Assembly (NCBI GenBank): GCA_024305745.1
Contig: JAHRBS010000002.1
Coordinates: forward strand, 2,604,001 to 2,668,000
Origin: Polyporus tsugae
Lineage: Eukaryota; Basidiomycota; Agaricomycetes; Polyporales; Polyporaceae
Length of the DNA: 64,000 nt
Direction of reading: 5' to 3'
A program made the position numbers and the translations under genes. The notes under the pieces are model-generated. The model saw nothing but the letters and a program-made list of their open reading frames with translations. It did no database searches and was not told the origin of the DNA. Within the stretch, counting starts at the first letter, position 1; each line of letters starts with the position of its first letter. Of the stretch, positions 1 to 12,066 are shown piece by piece.

Positions 1-3000
1 TCGCGGCGAACCCGGACTCGGTATGCTGATGGGATACAAAACAACTGCGAGGCTCAGCGCTGCAGAAGTATATACTTACACGGCCTCGGCTACACCGTAC
101 ACTGCGCAACGCGGAACGTGGCACATTAGTTAGTTTTCTGTGTCAGCAACAATCGCGAACCCGGACCCGAACATCCTAAGCGCGAAACGTCTTTGTAGCC
201 TACGGCTTGGCAGTTACCGTGGTTGCCGCCACCTAGAAAAATCCAGACTCTGCTGGAAATTAATGCATAGACGAGGTTCTGGGGAATTTCTGTTGCGAAA
301 GGCAAAGGAAATGCACCATCCCTAGTGCGCAGCTCCTCTAGCCCCGTCCTCAATTTAAAACAAGGGCGGCCGGCGCAGAGCGGCGCAGAAAAATAAATTC
401 AAATACACCACACATTGGGGCCCTCGTCCGCCGCGATAGATCCTAAGCCCCACCATAATCTCAAAAGCTCGAGCGGCCGCGGCCGGACCGTAGGGACAAG
501 TGCAATTCGTCCCGAAGCGAACTCTGTGGTGCATTTGATGGACAGCTCGGTGAGTGCAGCCGGTCTTGGCAATGTCAATACTCAGACTGGTAGCGGCGAT
601 GCAAATATATGGTACGCATCTGTACGCGGGGAGAGTGGTCTGCGACTACGGGCTACGGGTACAAATGCAATGCAACGACAACCCCGGCTGGCATCCCCTT
701 CAGGGATCTCAACCGCATCCCGGGTGCTTTCAAACGGCCCCAGACCCCCTCGTTCCGATTCGTCAAAGCGACCCAGGAACAAAATGCAACGCTCGGCTCG
801 ACTCCGGTTGCTGATCCCGAACGCGGCACAACGCGCTGCTGCCATCTCTCGTGCAGCGGCTAAGAAGCTCGTCCATCATATGACCGATATGGCGTCGCAC
901 TTCCAACTCACCATGCCGCCAAGCCCACAAATCATGGGCGTCATACTCCACGCTGCCACGATGCGCTCTCACTTCACGTTGACGTTCTCAGTCCTGGCGA
1001 AGGGCACACAGAACGCAACGGGCGTGCCTGACACATCTGTTGTGCGTCCACCGGAACGGTCGCAGCGCAGCGATATTAACAAGGGCCGGAAGAGATCGGG
1101 AGTCGTGAACCCTGAGGGCTGCAAGCTCCGTCACCCGAAAACGCGGCCCATGTGTAGTCGAAGCGGAGAGGACCGCAACGGACGGGGTACCCAAAGCCAA
1201 TGGATTGTGTGCTTACCAACGAAATTCTGGGGGATTGTACGAAGGTACGGAGGGAGGTGAGCGGGTCACGCAGCCCGTGTCGCGAGTTGGAGGCAGCCTG
1301 AGGCTGGTCAGACGGCTAAGAGGACCTCGAGTCCACTCGACGACTGGGAGGCGATTGGGCGGTCTAACCCGTATTTGATGTCCACCCACATTTTGTGGGC
1401 CTTCGTAGCAGACGTTGTTACTCTAGAAAGGCGGTGAAAATTTGAGGGCGGGGGGAGGTGGTGGTTCGAGTCGAAGCGGGCGCCGGCGGTGGCTGTCCAC
1501 AGTGTGCCATTCACATCACAGGCGCCTGCCGAGGCTCATTCTTTCCTCCATACAGTACTCCCACCATCTTGCACCCGCCGTCTGCTCGAATGGAATATTG
1601 TTTCAGGAATCACCATGAAGTCACTGTGACACCAGCCTCGGTTGTTCTTACATCCTGCTCTCCGCAGCCATTCGCCGTTCTCGACACTGGGAGACCCGGT
1701 CGTTCTTCAAGAGCTTCTGTCGCCAGCCCCGTTCTCTCCGCTCCTTGGAATGCCACTTTGAGTAGTAGCACGCTATGTGAGTAATACCCAAGCTGCTCAA
1801 GGACAGATCCCTCCCCACACTTGTTTCCTACCGCTCGGAAACCGGTGTTCCCCTATCGCTGAACGGCTCGCTTGCTGTCTGGGAAATGATGGGGTCCATG
1901 CTATTCTATACATATAGTGCTTGGCGGTCCCCGCAATGCCGGTGTTTCGGCGTGGCGCTTGGCGAGTCATCACACCTCCCGGATGTCCGAGGTTAATGCT
2001 GACGCGCTGTTTGTGCATGCTTGTAGATGATGGGCGAACCCTCAGTCTCGGCGACTGTCCCGAACGTGGGTCATAAGTTGCGACCGGTACGTGAACAGGT
2101 GGTTTTTCCTCCCCGTCTCTCATCGTGCCATTCGCAGTGCGGCGACGAGCTCGCCTCTCGCCTGGCTGTCCACGCCGGGGTCGGCTGGAATCACCGTCAT
2201 TCGACTCTGAACGCGCTCACCTCAATGATAGCTCTCTTCGACCGCGACAGACCGCAAGTCGCACCACTGGCGGCGCGCACCCTGTACAATATTTTCGGAG
2301 GTCGAGAGGCGGGCGAGTCGAGTGCGAGCTGCAAGGCATGTTCGTTTTTGGTACGTGCTGCACCGCAATTTACGCATCCGACATCCTTCCCATGCACCTC
2401 CCCTTTGATTTGTTCTGGCTACGGGAAGCCGCTGCGGCAGCACCGTGTGGATGGTGCTGCTATTGCGGATGTCCGGCGTCTTCGTTTGAGCGACGGGTAT
2501 CCCGTCGTAGGCTCGTTCCCCTCTACCAACGTCCATCCCACGATACAAAGCCGCCATGACCGGTGCCTGCGTCTCATTTCGCGCGTTAGCCTGTCTCCGA
2601 GTCTCGCATCCTACCATCCTGGCTGGAGTGTTCCGGGCGTGCTGTTTGTGTGCGCAACTGACCCGTCTTTCTTTGACACGAATGCTCGCGCGTCTGGCAG
2701 TGGGTCTACGAGAGTGCGTGCCCGGCCGCGGCCGATTGAGTTGCTGGCAGAGTAGTCAAGCGGCGGGCTGTCTGGGTTGCGAGGACACCTTGCTCGCGTT
2801 CAAACGTTCATCCCGGACATGTCTACCCACTTTGATTTTCTGGACATTGTACTACTTTGTGTACCAGCAGATAAATGTCAGTGTTTGCTCTGGCACAGTG
2901 TTGTGACAGGCAAAAATGTATTGCATTGACATGGTATGTACACGGGGTCATGGAATCCCGGAATATGTCCCACAACACCTAGTGTGCCCCAAACACCATC

Positions 3001-3150
3001 CAAAGCGCTCAAACACCTGCAATACCATCCAAAGCACACAAGCATTCGCACCCGGGCAAAACACACACACCCAAGCGAGTGGCCGCACCCGCCAAGCCGC
3101 ACCCTACCCTGCCGAGATAGCCACCGCCATGACGCCACCCGCTGACATCC
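1..3150. other. Gene-poor stretch, no supported gene
   Basis: I see no recognisable protein, RNA gene or mobile element here. Long open frames exist at 415-1260 (+, from a non-ATG start) and 2027-2755 (+, from an ATG). Both overlap equally long frames on other strands, are rich in Arg/Ser/Pro as expected from GC-rich non-coding DNA, and show no domain. A short stretch near 609-863 (+) reads somewhat protein-like but matches nothing I know. It could hold decayed gene fragments or untranslated sequence. Confidence 0.5.
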
Positions 3151-3154
3151 ATGT

Positions 3155-5991
3155 TCAGCAACGGCGAGCAATGCCCTGCCGAGCTTCTTCCTCCCTGCCC
3201 AAAGGAAAATAGGGTCAATCACACACCCAGCACGGTAGTCGGCAATAGAACGCACCGATACTCAAACATGACCTGGATGGCCACAAATATGCACGCACAC
3301 GCCAGCAGCAAGAACTGGATGCCTTGCCAGCTCCCCATGATCTGCTCTATCATGTATTTCATCCCGTCCGTGCCGATGACGAACCCGACCAGATTTGCCG
3401 TCATCATCATCAAGGCATTCAGCACCGCGCCGGCCGCACCGACGTGCCTGAACCATGGCCGGTCCCCATACTGACGCGGCATCTTCAGCGACGTAGCATA
3501 GCAACGGAACACCATCCCACGTACCTTCGAAGTCGGCACGAGGTACCGCGCCGTGACCTCGGGCAGAATGAACAGGCTCACGAGCCACCCCCACGCGAGC
3601 AGCCGGAACGACAGGTCGTGCCAGAGCGCGACGAACGTGAAGACGAGCACGGTCGTGTACACCAGGTTGCGCGTGCCGCCCAGCGGGATGTAGATGTACC
3701 GCACGATCCACAGGTTGTACGAGCGGTGCCACGCGCGCCAGAACCCGAGCGGGGAGTAGTTGTTCGCCATGCACCTCACCATGTTCTCTGGGGGATCCAT
3801 CCCGTCTGCAAGCGCCCACAGGCGGAAGAAGCGCCATGGGACCAGGAGCTGCGTTTGGAGACGTAGTGGTCATAATATTAAGGCTAGGGATGAGGAAGAC
3901 ACAGCATACCTTGAGCCAGACGATGATGAGGTTCCAGAGGCCGATCATGGAGAGCTCAGCGGCGGAGTACCCGACCCAAGCTTTGCGGTCCTTGATGGCG
4001 ACGACGTACATGAAGTGGAGGATCATTTCCAGCGTCATGATGCACACGGAGAAGCGGATGAGATAGTTTATGACGGTGCGCCGGGTGATTGTCAATGGTA
4101 TGCGCAACTACAGTGTCCAAGTCAATAGTGGGACAAAACACGATTGGACGTGAACGTACCTGCCACATGAAGTCGTTGAATGTCATGATAGGCCCTGCGA
4201 TATACAGCGGCGGGTACAGTACGTACGCGATGTAGTTCAGATACGAGTACGTGTCCAGATTGTGGTTCACCCGCGGCCGGTGCTTGTCTGACAAGGATGT
4301 CTAACATCACCAGTCAGCTCCTCGTCTCCCTCCGCCTGTAGAGCAGGTATGCCGACCTCAGGTAAGCCCACGCCCCTGCACGCCCAATAGAAGTCCATAT
4401 TGAACGACACGAGCCGCAGCATCGTGATGTTGAAGCTGATGTACCATCGCGGATACATCCCTTGCCACACGTCCTACCACCCGTAGCTAGTCAGGTCAGC
4501 TACGCACGCGGGCACGCGGCACAGACGCACCAAGAACGCGAACAGCGGATGTAGCTGTTCGAACCTGTGGCCCCTGTTCTTCTCGTTCGCGTAGAGTACG
4601 AGCCCGTTGAAGACCCATGTCAGGACGGGGCCCGCCTTGGAGCTTTTGCAGGATTTTGCGATGGCGTAGTTGGCTGAGAGGATGGCGAAAACCTTGAGCA
4701 CACTCGCGCCGTGCAGGCCGAAGAGCATCGCGGTGGAGAATACGACGAGGAAGGGGACGCGTTGAAGGTTCCCAGCTCTGGAAATGGGAGATGCCTTTCG
4801 TATGACGAGAGCGTAGAGCTGCTTCAGCCCGAAGAAGACGGCTGCGAGGACGGTAAGGGGGAGGAGGCCGTTTCGGAACGACCGGTATTGACTGTCGCTG
4901 TTGTCCTGCGAGGATTCGTCAATGGACCGAATTCAACACGAGGAGTTGGTAACGGAACAAGATAGGCTCAAAACCAGATGGCTGAGGACATGTACCAGAA
5001 AGGAGAGAGAAAAGACGCAGAGAAGGCAGCGGAGATATCCAAAAAGTTCGAGGAACTTCGTATGCAGAGGGAGGACTGCTCCAATCAGAGTCCCTCCATC
5101 GACATCCGAGGCTTGTCGCGCGCAGGATCGCGATGCGCTGACTCCCCCTCAACCTCTTCGCAACGGACCCACATCAAGCCTCGACTAGAGTAGCATGCTC
5201 TTATCGTCCGGTAGCTCTCCAGATAGAAACCGCTCGACCTCGGTCTAGTATTCTGGACGAGATGGTGTTCGAAAGCATGCATATAAGCATCTGGTGCTCG
5301 TGGCTTTCTCCTTCACGCATGCAGCCAGCTACTTAATGGGGAGAGGGGGCGCAAGCAACGCGTCAAGGGCGCAGGCAGTCTAAGCTTGACGCTGATCTCC
5401 CGCGAGGACGTCACGGGAGAGACGGGGAGTCGACGCGTATCGTCGGGTCTTGAGCGAGAGGACTCATCTATGGACGAGAGCGGAAGCCGGACATCCACAT
5501 TTACCACCTCCGCCGCTTTTCATGATCATGTTCCTCCCATTTCGACCTCATGGACATGTCCGAAAACGTCTAGTTTCGAGACCGCGGATAGGGAGGATGG
5601 ACACTCACCACTCGCCGACCGAATAACCAACCAGGGGATAACGCACCCTCATAGTACGGATAATTAGGGTGTGATGCTACGAGCAAGGGTTCAATCCAAA
5701 AAATTTAATAGCAAAACACAAGTACTCACGCGAGCTGAGTCTATAGGGTATCCAAAACATGATGGGGAGCACGCACACGAAGACAACATAGTACACCATG
5801 AACTCCGGCGTCCTCCATCGTGGCGCGGGGTGCGTTTCGGCCTTAACTTGTGCACTGTATGCGGTGGGTATATGTACCGTCAGTCTGGTGATGCCTTTGG
5901 GTCTGTACGAGGACTCCGGCGGCGAATCCAGCTCGAAAGCGGAGGTCTGGCGGAGGTCGGAGGGCATCTGGACAACGGCGTCGCCCAGCAT
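3155..5991 (-). CDS. GUP1: GUP1-like MBOAT O-acyltransferase
   Basis: Multi-pass membrane O-acyltransferase of the MBOAT family, closest to yeast Gup1, which acts in the ER on GPI-anchor lipid remodelling and was first linked to glycerol uptake. I reconstruct eight exons: 5730-5991, 5609-5676, 4531-4905, 4372-4473, 4160-4300, 3910-4107, 3256-3848 and 3155-3194. They total 1779 nt, 592 aa, close to the ~560 aa of yeast Gup1. Family landmarks in order are TPEF before the first membrane segment, SPGWLFGR, DNSDSQYRSF, YPRWYISFNITMLR, YIAGPIMTFNDF and the MBOAT catalytic His in ALWHDLS (about residue 459). The short last exon supplies the usual EEE-rich tail. An in-frame TAG at 4474-4476 lies inside a 57-nt intron and is not a break. 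Intron 2 (4906-5608, 703 nt) is unusually long. The gene is divergent from the CK2 beta gene, with about 380 bp between them. The start at 5991 is the first ATG of the conserved frame. Confidence 0.9.
4906..5608 (-). other. Long intron 2 of the GUP1-like gene
   Basis: The flanking exons join exactly as in Gup1 proteins (GRRV, then DNSDSQYR). The donor is GTGAGT at 5608 and the acceptor is CAG ending at 4906. At 703 nt it is about ten times the usual intron here. Neither strand gave a recognisable coding segment, and I saw no terminal repeats by eye. Confidence 0.7.
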
Positions 5992-6373
5992 GCGGGTGAG
6001 ATTCTTCGAGTGTATTAGAGTCGATTGCGTAGCATCTGAAGAGATCGTCGTGTGGGAGAAGGCAATGAGAGTGGGCAGGGGTTTGTTGCCAGCGGCTCGG
6101 GTTGGAAGTTGGGGTGAAGCAAGCTGCAGGCGTTTAATGGGTAATTTTCAAGTGGATAATCGCAAGCATCATAGTGCTAACATGGTGTTGTAATCTCGCC
6201 TAACATGCCTTTCGAAGTGGTCCTTTTTCCTGTTGTTAAGAGACCAAGTACCTACTAGTGACATTTGATCGCTTAGAGTTTGAAGCCTCCTTGCCTCCGC
6301 CCACCACTCCGTCAATATTCTGCCCTTATCCCTGTCCTCGTCTCTCAGCACTTTCGACACCAGTCAGTCCTCT

Positions 6374-7529
6374 AGTGCCTCTCTGTGTCTGTTGGTTTCT
6401 CTGATCTCCCTTTATACTTGTGCAGTGGAAGAAGTATCTACTGGATCTGGTTCCGACTATTCCAAGTGAGTGGCTGAAACGACCATCGTTACTGAACGCG
6501 CACTGAGACCCTCCTAGCTCGGTAAATCCGTCTTCAAACTATGTGTCAGTATCATATTTCTGACGCTCACTAGTGGATCTCCTGGTTCCTGTCATCCAAA
6601 GGCAATGAATACTTTTGCGAAGTTGAGGAGGACTACATCCTCGACCGCTTCAACCTCACGGGCCTCAACACGGAGGTACAGCACTACGCACAGGCGTTGG
6701 ATATGATTACGGATAACCTAGGTGCGTCTCCCATCCTTGCCACGTCGACCGAGGGCCGATGTCCTCCGAAGTAGACGAAGAGATCCAGGACGACCTCCGC
6801 GGTAACCTCGATCTGCAAGCCAGGCTGCTCTACGGCCTCATACATGCGCGGTGGATAGTGACGGCACGCGGTCTCGCGAAAATGGTACGTCACTCCATCC
6901 GAGAGTTGCTCCCGCGCTCTGATCTCCGCCTCCCTGGCCTCGACTCACCCCGTTGCAGCTTGAGAAGTACAAGCGCGCGGACTTCGGTCGCTGCCCACGC
7001 GTGCTCTGCCAATCGCAGCCGCTCCTGCCTGTCGGGCTGACGGACGTGCCGTACGAGAAGTCGGTCAAGCTCTACTGCGGCCGCTGCGAGGACATCTACT
7101 CCCCCAAATCATCCCGCCACGGCTCGATCGATGGCGCATACTTCGGCACGTCCTTCCCCCACCTCCTCTTCCTCGTTTACCCCAACCTCATCCCGCCCAA
7201 GAGCGGGCCTGTCGAGCTCGCGCTCTCGGGACGCGGCGATGTGGAGGGTGGTAGGCGGAGCAGGCGAGTAAGGGAGGAGCCGGAGACCGAGGGCGTGGGC
7301 GAGGGGATGAGCACGGCGAGTGTGGCGCTCAAGGCGGATCGGTATAGGCCAAGGATCTTTGGGTTCCAGGTGAACGAGATCGCGAAGCTACAGCGGTGGC
7401 AGGAGGCGGTGAGAGACAGGTGAGTGTGCGGCTGCGTGGTCATGCATTTTCCTGGTTTCCGGGCTCACATTGTCTGCTTGCGATCACAGGCAGGTTTCAC
7501 GGCTTGAAGAGCTAGAGGAGAATGTATGA
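6374..7529 (+). CDS. CKB1: Casein kinase 2 regulatory (beta) subunit
   Basis: Regulatory subunit of protein kinase CK2; it forms the zinc-bridged dimer that holds two catalytic subunits. Proposed exons are 6374 (a single coding A), 6426-6465, 6518-6521, 6574-6721, 6775-6884, 6959-7419 and 7490-7529, 804 nt in total, 267 aa. Recognition rests on [38 protein letters not shown] and the zinc cluster Cys113, Cys118, Cys141, Cys144, whose spacing matches animal CK2 beta. The C-terminal half has the usual RIFGFQVNE segment after a charged insert. Two oddities: the start codon is split, A at 6374 and TG at 6426-6427, by a 51-nt intron, and a 4-nt exon (CTCG) is needed to keep frame. The acceptor before DEEIQDD is tandem (AG ending at 6771 or 6774), allowing one extra Val. 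The family call is secure; the first two exons are inferred. Confidence 0.9.
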
Positions 7530-7999
7530 CATCCGTGTGCGGCGCAGGGGTACGATTGTGTCGGTGTACGTTTCCGTTTCTTGGCAATTCTAGCGCTAAA
7601 ACAATCATGGGAGGGCTGGATTTCCTCAGCTACGCGGCATGAATATATGGTGACGGCTGTCGTCGATGTTTACGCCTCTTTGCTTGTTGACTTGGTCTTC
7701 GTTACTGACTATAATAAATTCTCAGATTCAAGTAGTGCGGCTGTGGCGATGCTCAACTACTCGATGATTTCCCCGAGCAAGTCAAATTGGCAGACAAAAA
7801 TGATCGACATACACATTCGCCCCTTAACCTACAGTACTTACAGTACCTAGTAGTAACATCCATCGGCAAAGACCGATACTTAACGTGTGCATCGCATTAA
7901 TGCACCGGTACCGTGAGCGCCAAACTTGACTCGGTACTAGGAGGTATAAAACGCCCACCTGCCTACGGGAGTCCTCTCGCGCCTCTTACACACACCACC
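7530..7999. other. Intergenic region, nothing recognised
   Basis: About 470 bp between the CK2 beta stop and the next ATG. It probably holds the 3' end of the CK2 beta transcript and the promoter of the DUF4139 gene; a TATA-like ggtataaaa lies near 7942, about 55 bp before the ATG. No coding frame is supported. Confidence 0.5.
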
Positions 8000-10114
8000 A
8001 TGTCCTCAAAGACCATCTCTCTAAACGCCTCCGAGCACCCCGTCAAAGCGGTGACGATCTTCCAGTCATCCACCGCGCAGCTGACCCGTACCTTCACGGT
8101 CGATCTGAAGGTAGCCAGTTGCACGCAGCTCTCTCGAATCCTCGTAATTGACAATATATCTGATATATAGAGCGGCAGTAATGTGCTCGAGATCTCTGGC
8201 ATCTCCAGCCAGGTCGATAAAGAGTCGCCCAGGATCTACGGTCTGGGAACGGATGCACGCGTCTTCGATATGTCGTGCAGCACGAAGCTCGCGAACGCTC
8301 CCCATCAAAAGCTTACCAAGAACGCGGCTGCGATCAAGAAGCTCGTGGCGAAGCGCAAGCTGCTCGAGGCAGAGCGCGATGTTCGCCAGACCGAGTTCAG
8401 CCTTCTCGACGATACTGCGCGTTCACTCGCTCAGGACAAGGCCACCTCGTTCGACGCGCTCATGGACACGTTCGTCGTGAGAAAGAGGAACGCAATGCGG
8501 ACCGTCCTCGAGATGGACGAACAGATCGAGGAGCTCGCAAAGGAGATCTGGCTACTCGACAGCTCGCACAAGGGCGAGACTGCCACCGTCGTCACAGCGA
8601 CCCTGCTCACGAAGCGCGATTGCAAGGTCGAGTTCCAATTGATCTACCGTAAGCTTTGCTTACCCCTTAATTCAAACATTCACGCTAACGCTGCCTCCCA
8701 GTGGTGACCGGTGTTAGCTGGCAGCCGTACTATGACCTACACGCGAGCACGTCCGACGGGAAACCCTCGTCGGAAGTCTCCCTCCACTACTGCGCCAACA
8801 TCACCCAGAACACGGGCGAAGACTGGTCCAACACTGTCCTCACCCTCAGCACCGCCAACTCGCAAGCACTCCGTAGCCTCACCGTTCCCAAGGTCGACCC
8901 GCTTCGCCTCCTCCCCACTCGTGCCCAGAACACCTTCCCGGGGCGCCCCACGCCGTCCGTCGCTGGTGGCCTCTTCGGGGCCGGCGTCGCCCAGCAGCAG
9001 CAGCAGCAGCAACAGGCTCAAACGTTTGGGCAGCCCACCGCCACCTTCAGTCAGCAGCACGTCGGGGGGTTCGATCGGGGTGGTTCATTATTCGGCGCGT
9101 CCCAACCCCCAGCGTCCGTCCCACTGGCGGCACCATCCGCCCCTCCCCCACCTCTGCCCAGACGTGCAGCCCTCTTTGGCAGCGCCCACCCGCCTACGTT
9201 CGAGGAGGAGTTCGAGGACATCGGGGAGGATGCCCCAGACGATGAGGAAGACATCGAGGGAGCGGAGCCCGAGGGCGCTGTGCTCGACAAGAACCCGTTG
9301 TCGCTCGCGTACCGTGTGGAAGGGCGGGTATCGTTGCCGAGCGACGGGGTGGCGCACAAGGTGTCGATCGCGGTGCTCGGGTTCTCGGCGGCGCTCAAGT
9401 ACGTGTGCGTGCCGCGCAAGACGAGCGCGGCGTTTATCGAGGGCCGGATCAAGAACACGAGCGAGTACGAGCTGCTTGCGGGCCCCGTGAGCGTGTTCAT
9501 GGACAACAGCTTCGTGACGAAGACGCTCCTTGGGGTATATCTCTATCTCCCTTGTTTTCATATCTAGGTTCTGATATACTGACGCTAATGTACTGCAACA
9601 GCTCATCGGGGTGAACGAGTCGTTCCCGTGCGTGCTCGGGATCGACACCTCGCTCAAGATGTCGTCCCAACTCAAGTTCCGGACGGAGCATGAGCCTCGG
9701 CGGAGCTTCGCGGAGCCTTCCAAGACAACCACGCGCACAGTCATCACGACTATTACTAACGGGCACTCTTTCGACGTCTCCGGACTCGTCGTCCGCGACG
9801 CGATCCCGCTCGGGAATAACGACGCGAATATCAAGGTCGCGCTCCGCCGGCCTGACGGGCTCGCACAGGCGAAGGATGGCGAGGAGGTCACGGTCGCACT
9901 CGACACCGCTGGTGATGGGCAGGAGGCGAAGGTGCGGTGGGCGCGGACGGAGAACGGGGGTGGGGGCGAGAAGGAAGGCTTGTACGAGTGGGTGTGCGAG
10001 CTCAAGGCGGGGAAGAAGATCAGGCTGGAGACCGAATGGGAGGTCAAGGCGCCGAGCAGCATGCGGTGGGAGGAGCAGCCGAACATCCAGTTTGGGCGGG
10101 GAAAGAGAGAGTAG
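8000..10114 (+). CDS. DUF4140/DUF4139 (mucoidy-inhibitor-like) protein
   Basis: Member of the family whose N-terminal part matches DUF4140 and C-terminal part DUF4139, sometimes named mucoidy inhibitor A-like. The biochemical role is unknown. Four exons, 8000-8110, 8171-8648, 8702-9534 and 9602-10114, give 1935 nt, 644 aa. The N-terminus (HPVKAVTIFQSSTAQLTR, then SGSNVLEISGISSQVD) is the beta-rich N-domain. A charged helical, coiled-coil-like region follows (KKLVAKRKLLEAERD to EEIWLL). The DUF4139 core begins at VTGVSWQPYYDLHAS and continues past the last intron (NESFPCVLGID). Between them sits a low-complexity insert with a glutamine tract near 8994-9014 and an acidic stretch around 9200-9290. 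All introns are 53-67 nt with normal borders. No membrane segment or signal peptide is evident. Family assignment is from remembered conserved motifs. Confidence 0.82.
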
Positions 10115-10979
10115 GAGACGACCCGGGATCGACACCGTCATCCATCGGTCTGGGTGGACCGGGCCAACACGGACTCCCAGACTCCAGTGTAACATCATCG
10201 GATCTTGACTTTTGACTTTTGTGTACTTGTAGTTTATAAGGGAGGTCAATCGATCGATAAGTGACCACACAATCACAGCCAAGTTCAGGACTAGCGCAGT
10301 TCATCCTCGTGAACATTTCTCGATATCATAACATGTTGACCTTCATTTCGACGCGTAGACTGGACGGTCAGAAAGGGCATCGGAAGCCGGGAAGCTAGCT
10401 TAACTTGCTTAAGCATCCGAGTCGGGCAGCAACGGGCAATCGAACCCTGCTCCGTCGACAGTATAAATATCATCTGTTTTCCCATTCATCTTGTTTCTTA
10501 CAGTCGAATACTTAGGACGTCAATGCCATGTAGTTCTTCGATTGATTCAAGTTGGGGACCGCAAGCATTGCAATTGTTACCCGGTAGTAAACGCCCACGG
10601 AACATTATGACGGTGGCGGTGTTCCGCCGCCGCAGTATATGACTACCTTGACTCGGAACTGCCAACTTGGAGTACTTACTAGTACTTTTGAATTGCTTCT
10701 AGTACACCTGGGCCTGTTCCACAAGTTCACTTCGATCCGTTCGTTCCTCATAACGATAACTTGCACGGCACGGTGAGATCATATCCTTTGGAACACACTG
10801 GCAGGTTGACGATCGCGACTTTCTGACTTCTCTGCAAAGGACGTAGTTAGTGGCCATTCTCTCCAAATCCGCAGGACGAACCCGCGACTGGACACGAAGC
10901 CTTGAACAGTGCATCACAGAAAGCCGCCGCTCACCACACGCTCTCAATAGCGAGGACATAGAATATCTCCTTTGGCAGG
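10115..10979. other. Intergenic region, nothing recognised
   Basis: About 865 bp between two plus-strand genes. No open frame resembles a protein. A segment near 10430-10445 contains a B-box-like string on the minus strand (ggttcgattgcc), but no cloverleaf can be completed around it. The region probably contains the 3' end of the DUF4139 transcript and the promoter of the ZZ-finger gene. Confidence 0.45.
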
Positions 10980-12066
10980 ATGGAGTCGGACTCCCACATT
11001 GGCACCTACTGGGGATCGGCGGTGCGACCGGTCGTTCCTCCGCACTCTGCCTTCGAACCGCCGCGACTCGGAGGAGCATGGGTTCCCAACCAGGGGGTGC
11101 CTGTACTCGGCATCGTCTGTGGGTTTTGCGGTAAACACGTTGGGCAAGGGAATAGGTACAAGTGCCTGCAATGCTTCGGTGAGTAAAGTCCAGAGTCCGG
11201 CTCCGAGTTCACTGGCAAATTCAGTGTAATAAGTGTCCTCACAATTCTCCATGGATTTGTGCAGGCTACGAGCGGTGCGGAGAGTGCATTTCCGCTCCGA
11301 AGGCGTGGGCGTCGCACGACGCTACACACCAGTTCTTCCCCATTCGGAACGCGGAGGACCTGTCGCATTTCTCTGAAGTCAAGTTGATGGTTCAACGATC
11401 CGTCGGCACTCGGCCGCCCCGTCTTACGCACATGGGCGTGAGCTGCGATGGGTGCGATAAAACTGATATGGAGGGTGTCAGGCATAAGTGCCTCGTATGT
11501 GATGGTATGATAGCAGCTCAGGTTGACTCGAGCGATGACAAAGCTGACTTCATGGATCGTGCCTTGATAGATTACGACTTATGCGAGGGGTGCATTGCCA
11601 TCCCGGCAAAGAGGATGCAGCACAACCCCAATCATGCTTTCTTCCCCATCACGACGCCATATGACGGACACAACTACGACGCCGTGCGCGGGAGGGCTCA
11701 TCCAGAACGGCTTCGCCATGAAGCGGTGCGGTGTGACGGTTGCAAGAGCGATCCTCTTATCGGAATCCGGCATAGATGTCTCGACTGTGAGGGTATGTGA
11801 CCAACTCGCCACACTGAAGTATCTCACGTATATGGTACTAATAGTAATAATGTTCTAATTCAACAGACTTCGACATGTGCACCGAGTGCATGGACAACCC
11901 TTCGCGTCGCCTGCAGCATGATCCAATGCATGCCTTCTTCCCGATCGATGTCCCGGGGGTCAAGACCCAATACGACATAGCACACGCCGAGCGGAAGGCA
12001 GCATTGCGCCGACCTCCGGCGACCGGATTTATACTCTTCAACGTCCCAGACGGTCAATCCAAGTAA
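10980..12066 (+). CDS. Triple ZZ-type zinc-finger protein
   Basis: Small protein built almost entirely of ZZ-type zinc fingers. Exons 10980-11178, 11265-11504, 11571-11792 and 11867-12066 total 861 nt, 286 aa. Three ZZ units follow a short N-terminal tail. Each has a CxxC pair, a second CxxC after about 12-14 residues (KCLQC, KCLVC, RCLDC), a third pair (CGEC, CEGC, CTEC) and a closing His followed by FFPI. The repeats FFPIRN, FFPITT and FFPIDV mark the end of each unit. Introns 1, 2 and 3 fall at equivalent places in the successive fingers, which points to growth by internal duplication. ZZ fingers usually bind protein tails or other partners; no partner can be named here. Nothing else such as a UBA, PB1 or kinase domain is present. 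The start is the first ATG upstream of finger 1. Confidence 0.85.

Noticed and set aside
415..1260. 281-codon plus-strand open frame
   Set aside because: It begins at a non-ATG codon, overlaps long frames in other phases, is Arg/Ser/Pro-rich with no domain and no family resemblance, as expected of GC-rich non-coding DNA.
2027..2755. 242-codon plus-strand open frame starting with ATG
   Set aside because: No recognisable motif, irregular composition and competing frames of similar length on both strands. Kept only as a note in the gene-poor region.
4474..4476. Apparent in-frame stop in the GUP1-like gene
   Set aside because: It is the TAG of the acceptor of a 57-nt intron with a good GTGCGT donor; removing it restores FAFL joined to DVWQGMYPRW as in Gup1.
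10381..10460. Possible tRNA or 5S rRNA gene on the minus strand
   Set aside because: A B-box-like ggttcgattgcc and a GTTAAGC string are present, but no acceptor or anticodon stem, nor a 5S secondary structure, could be completed.
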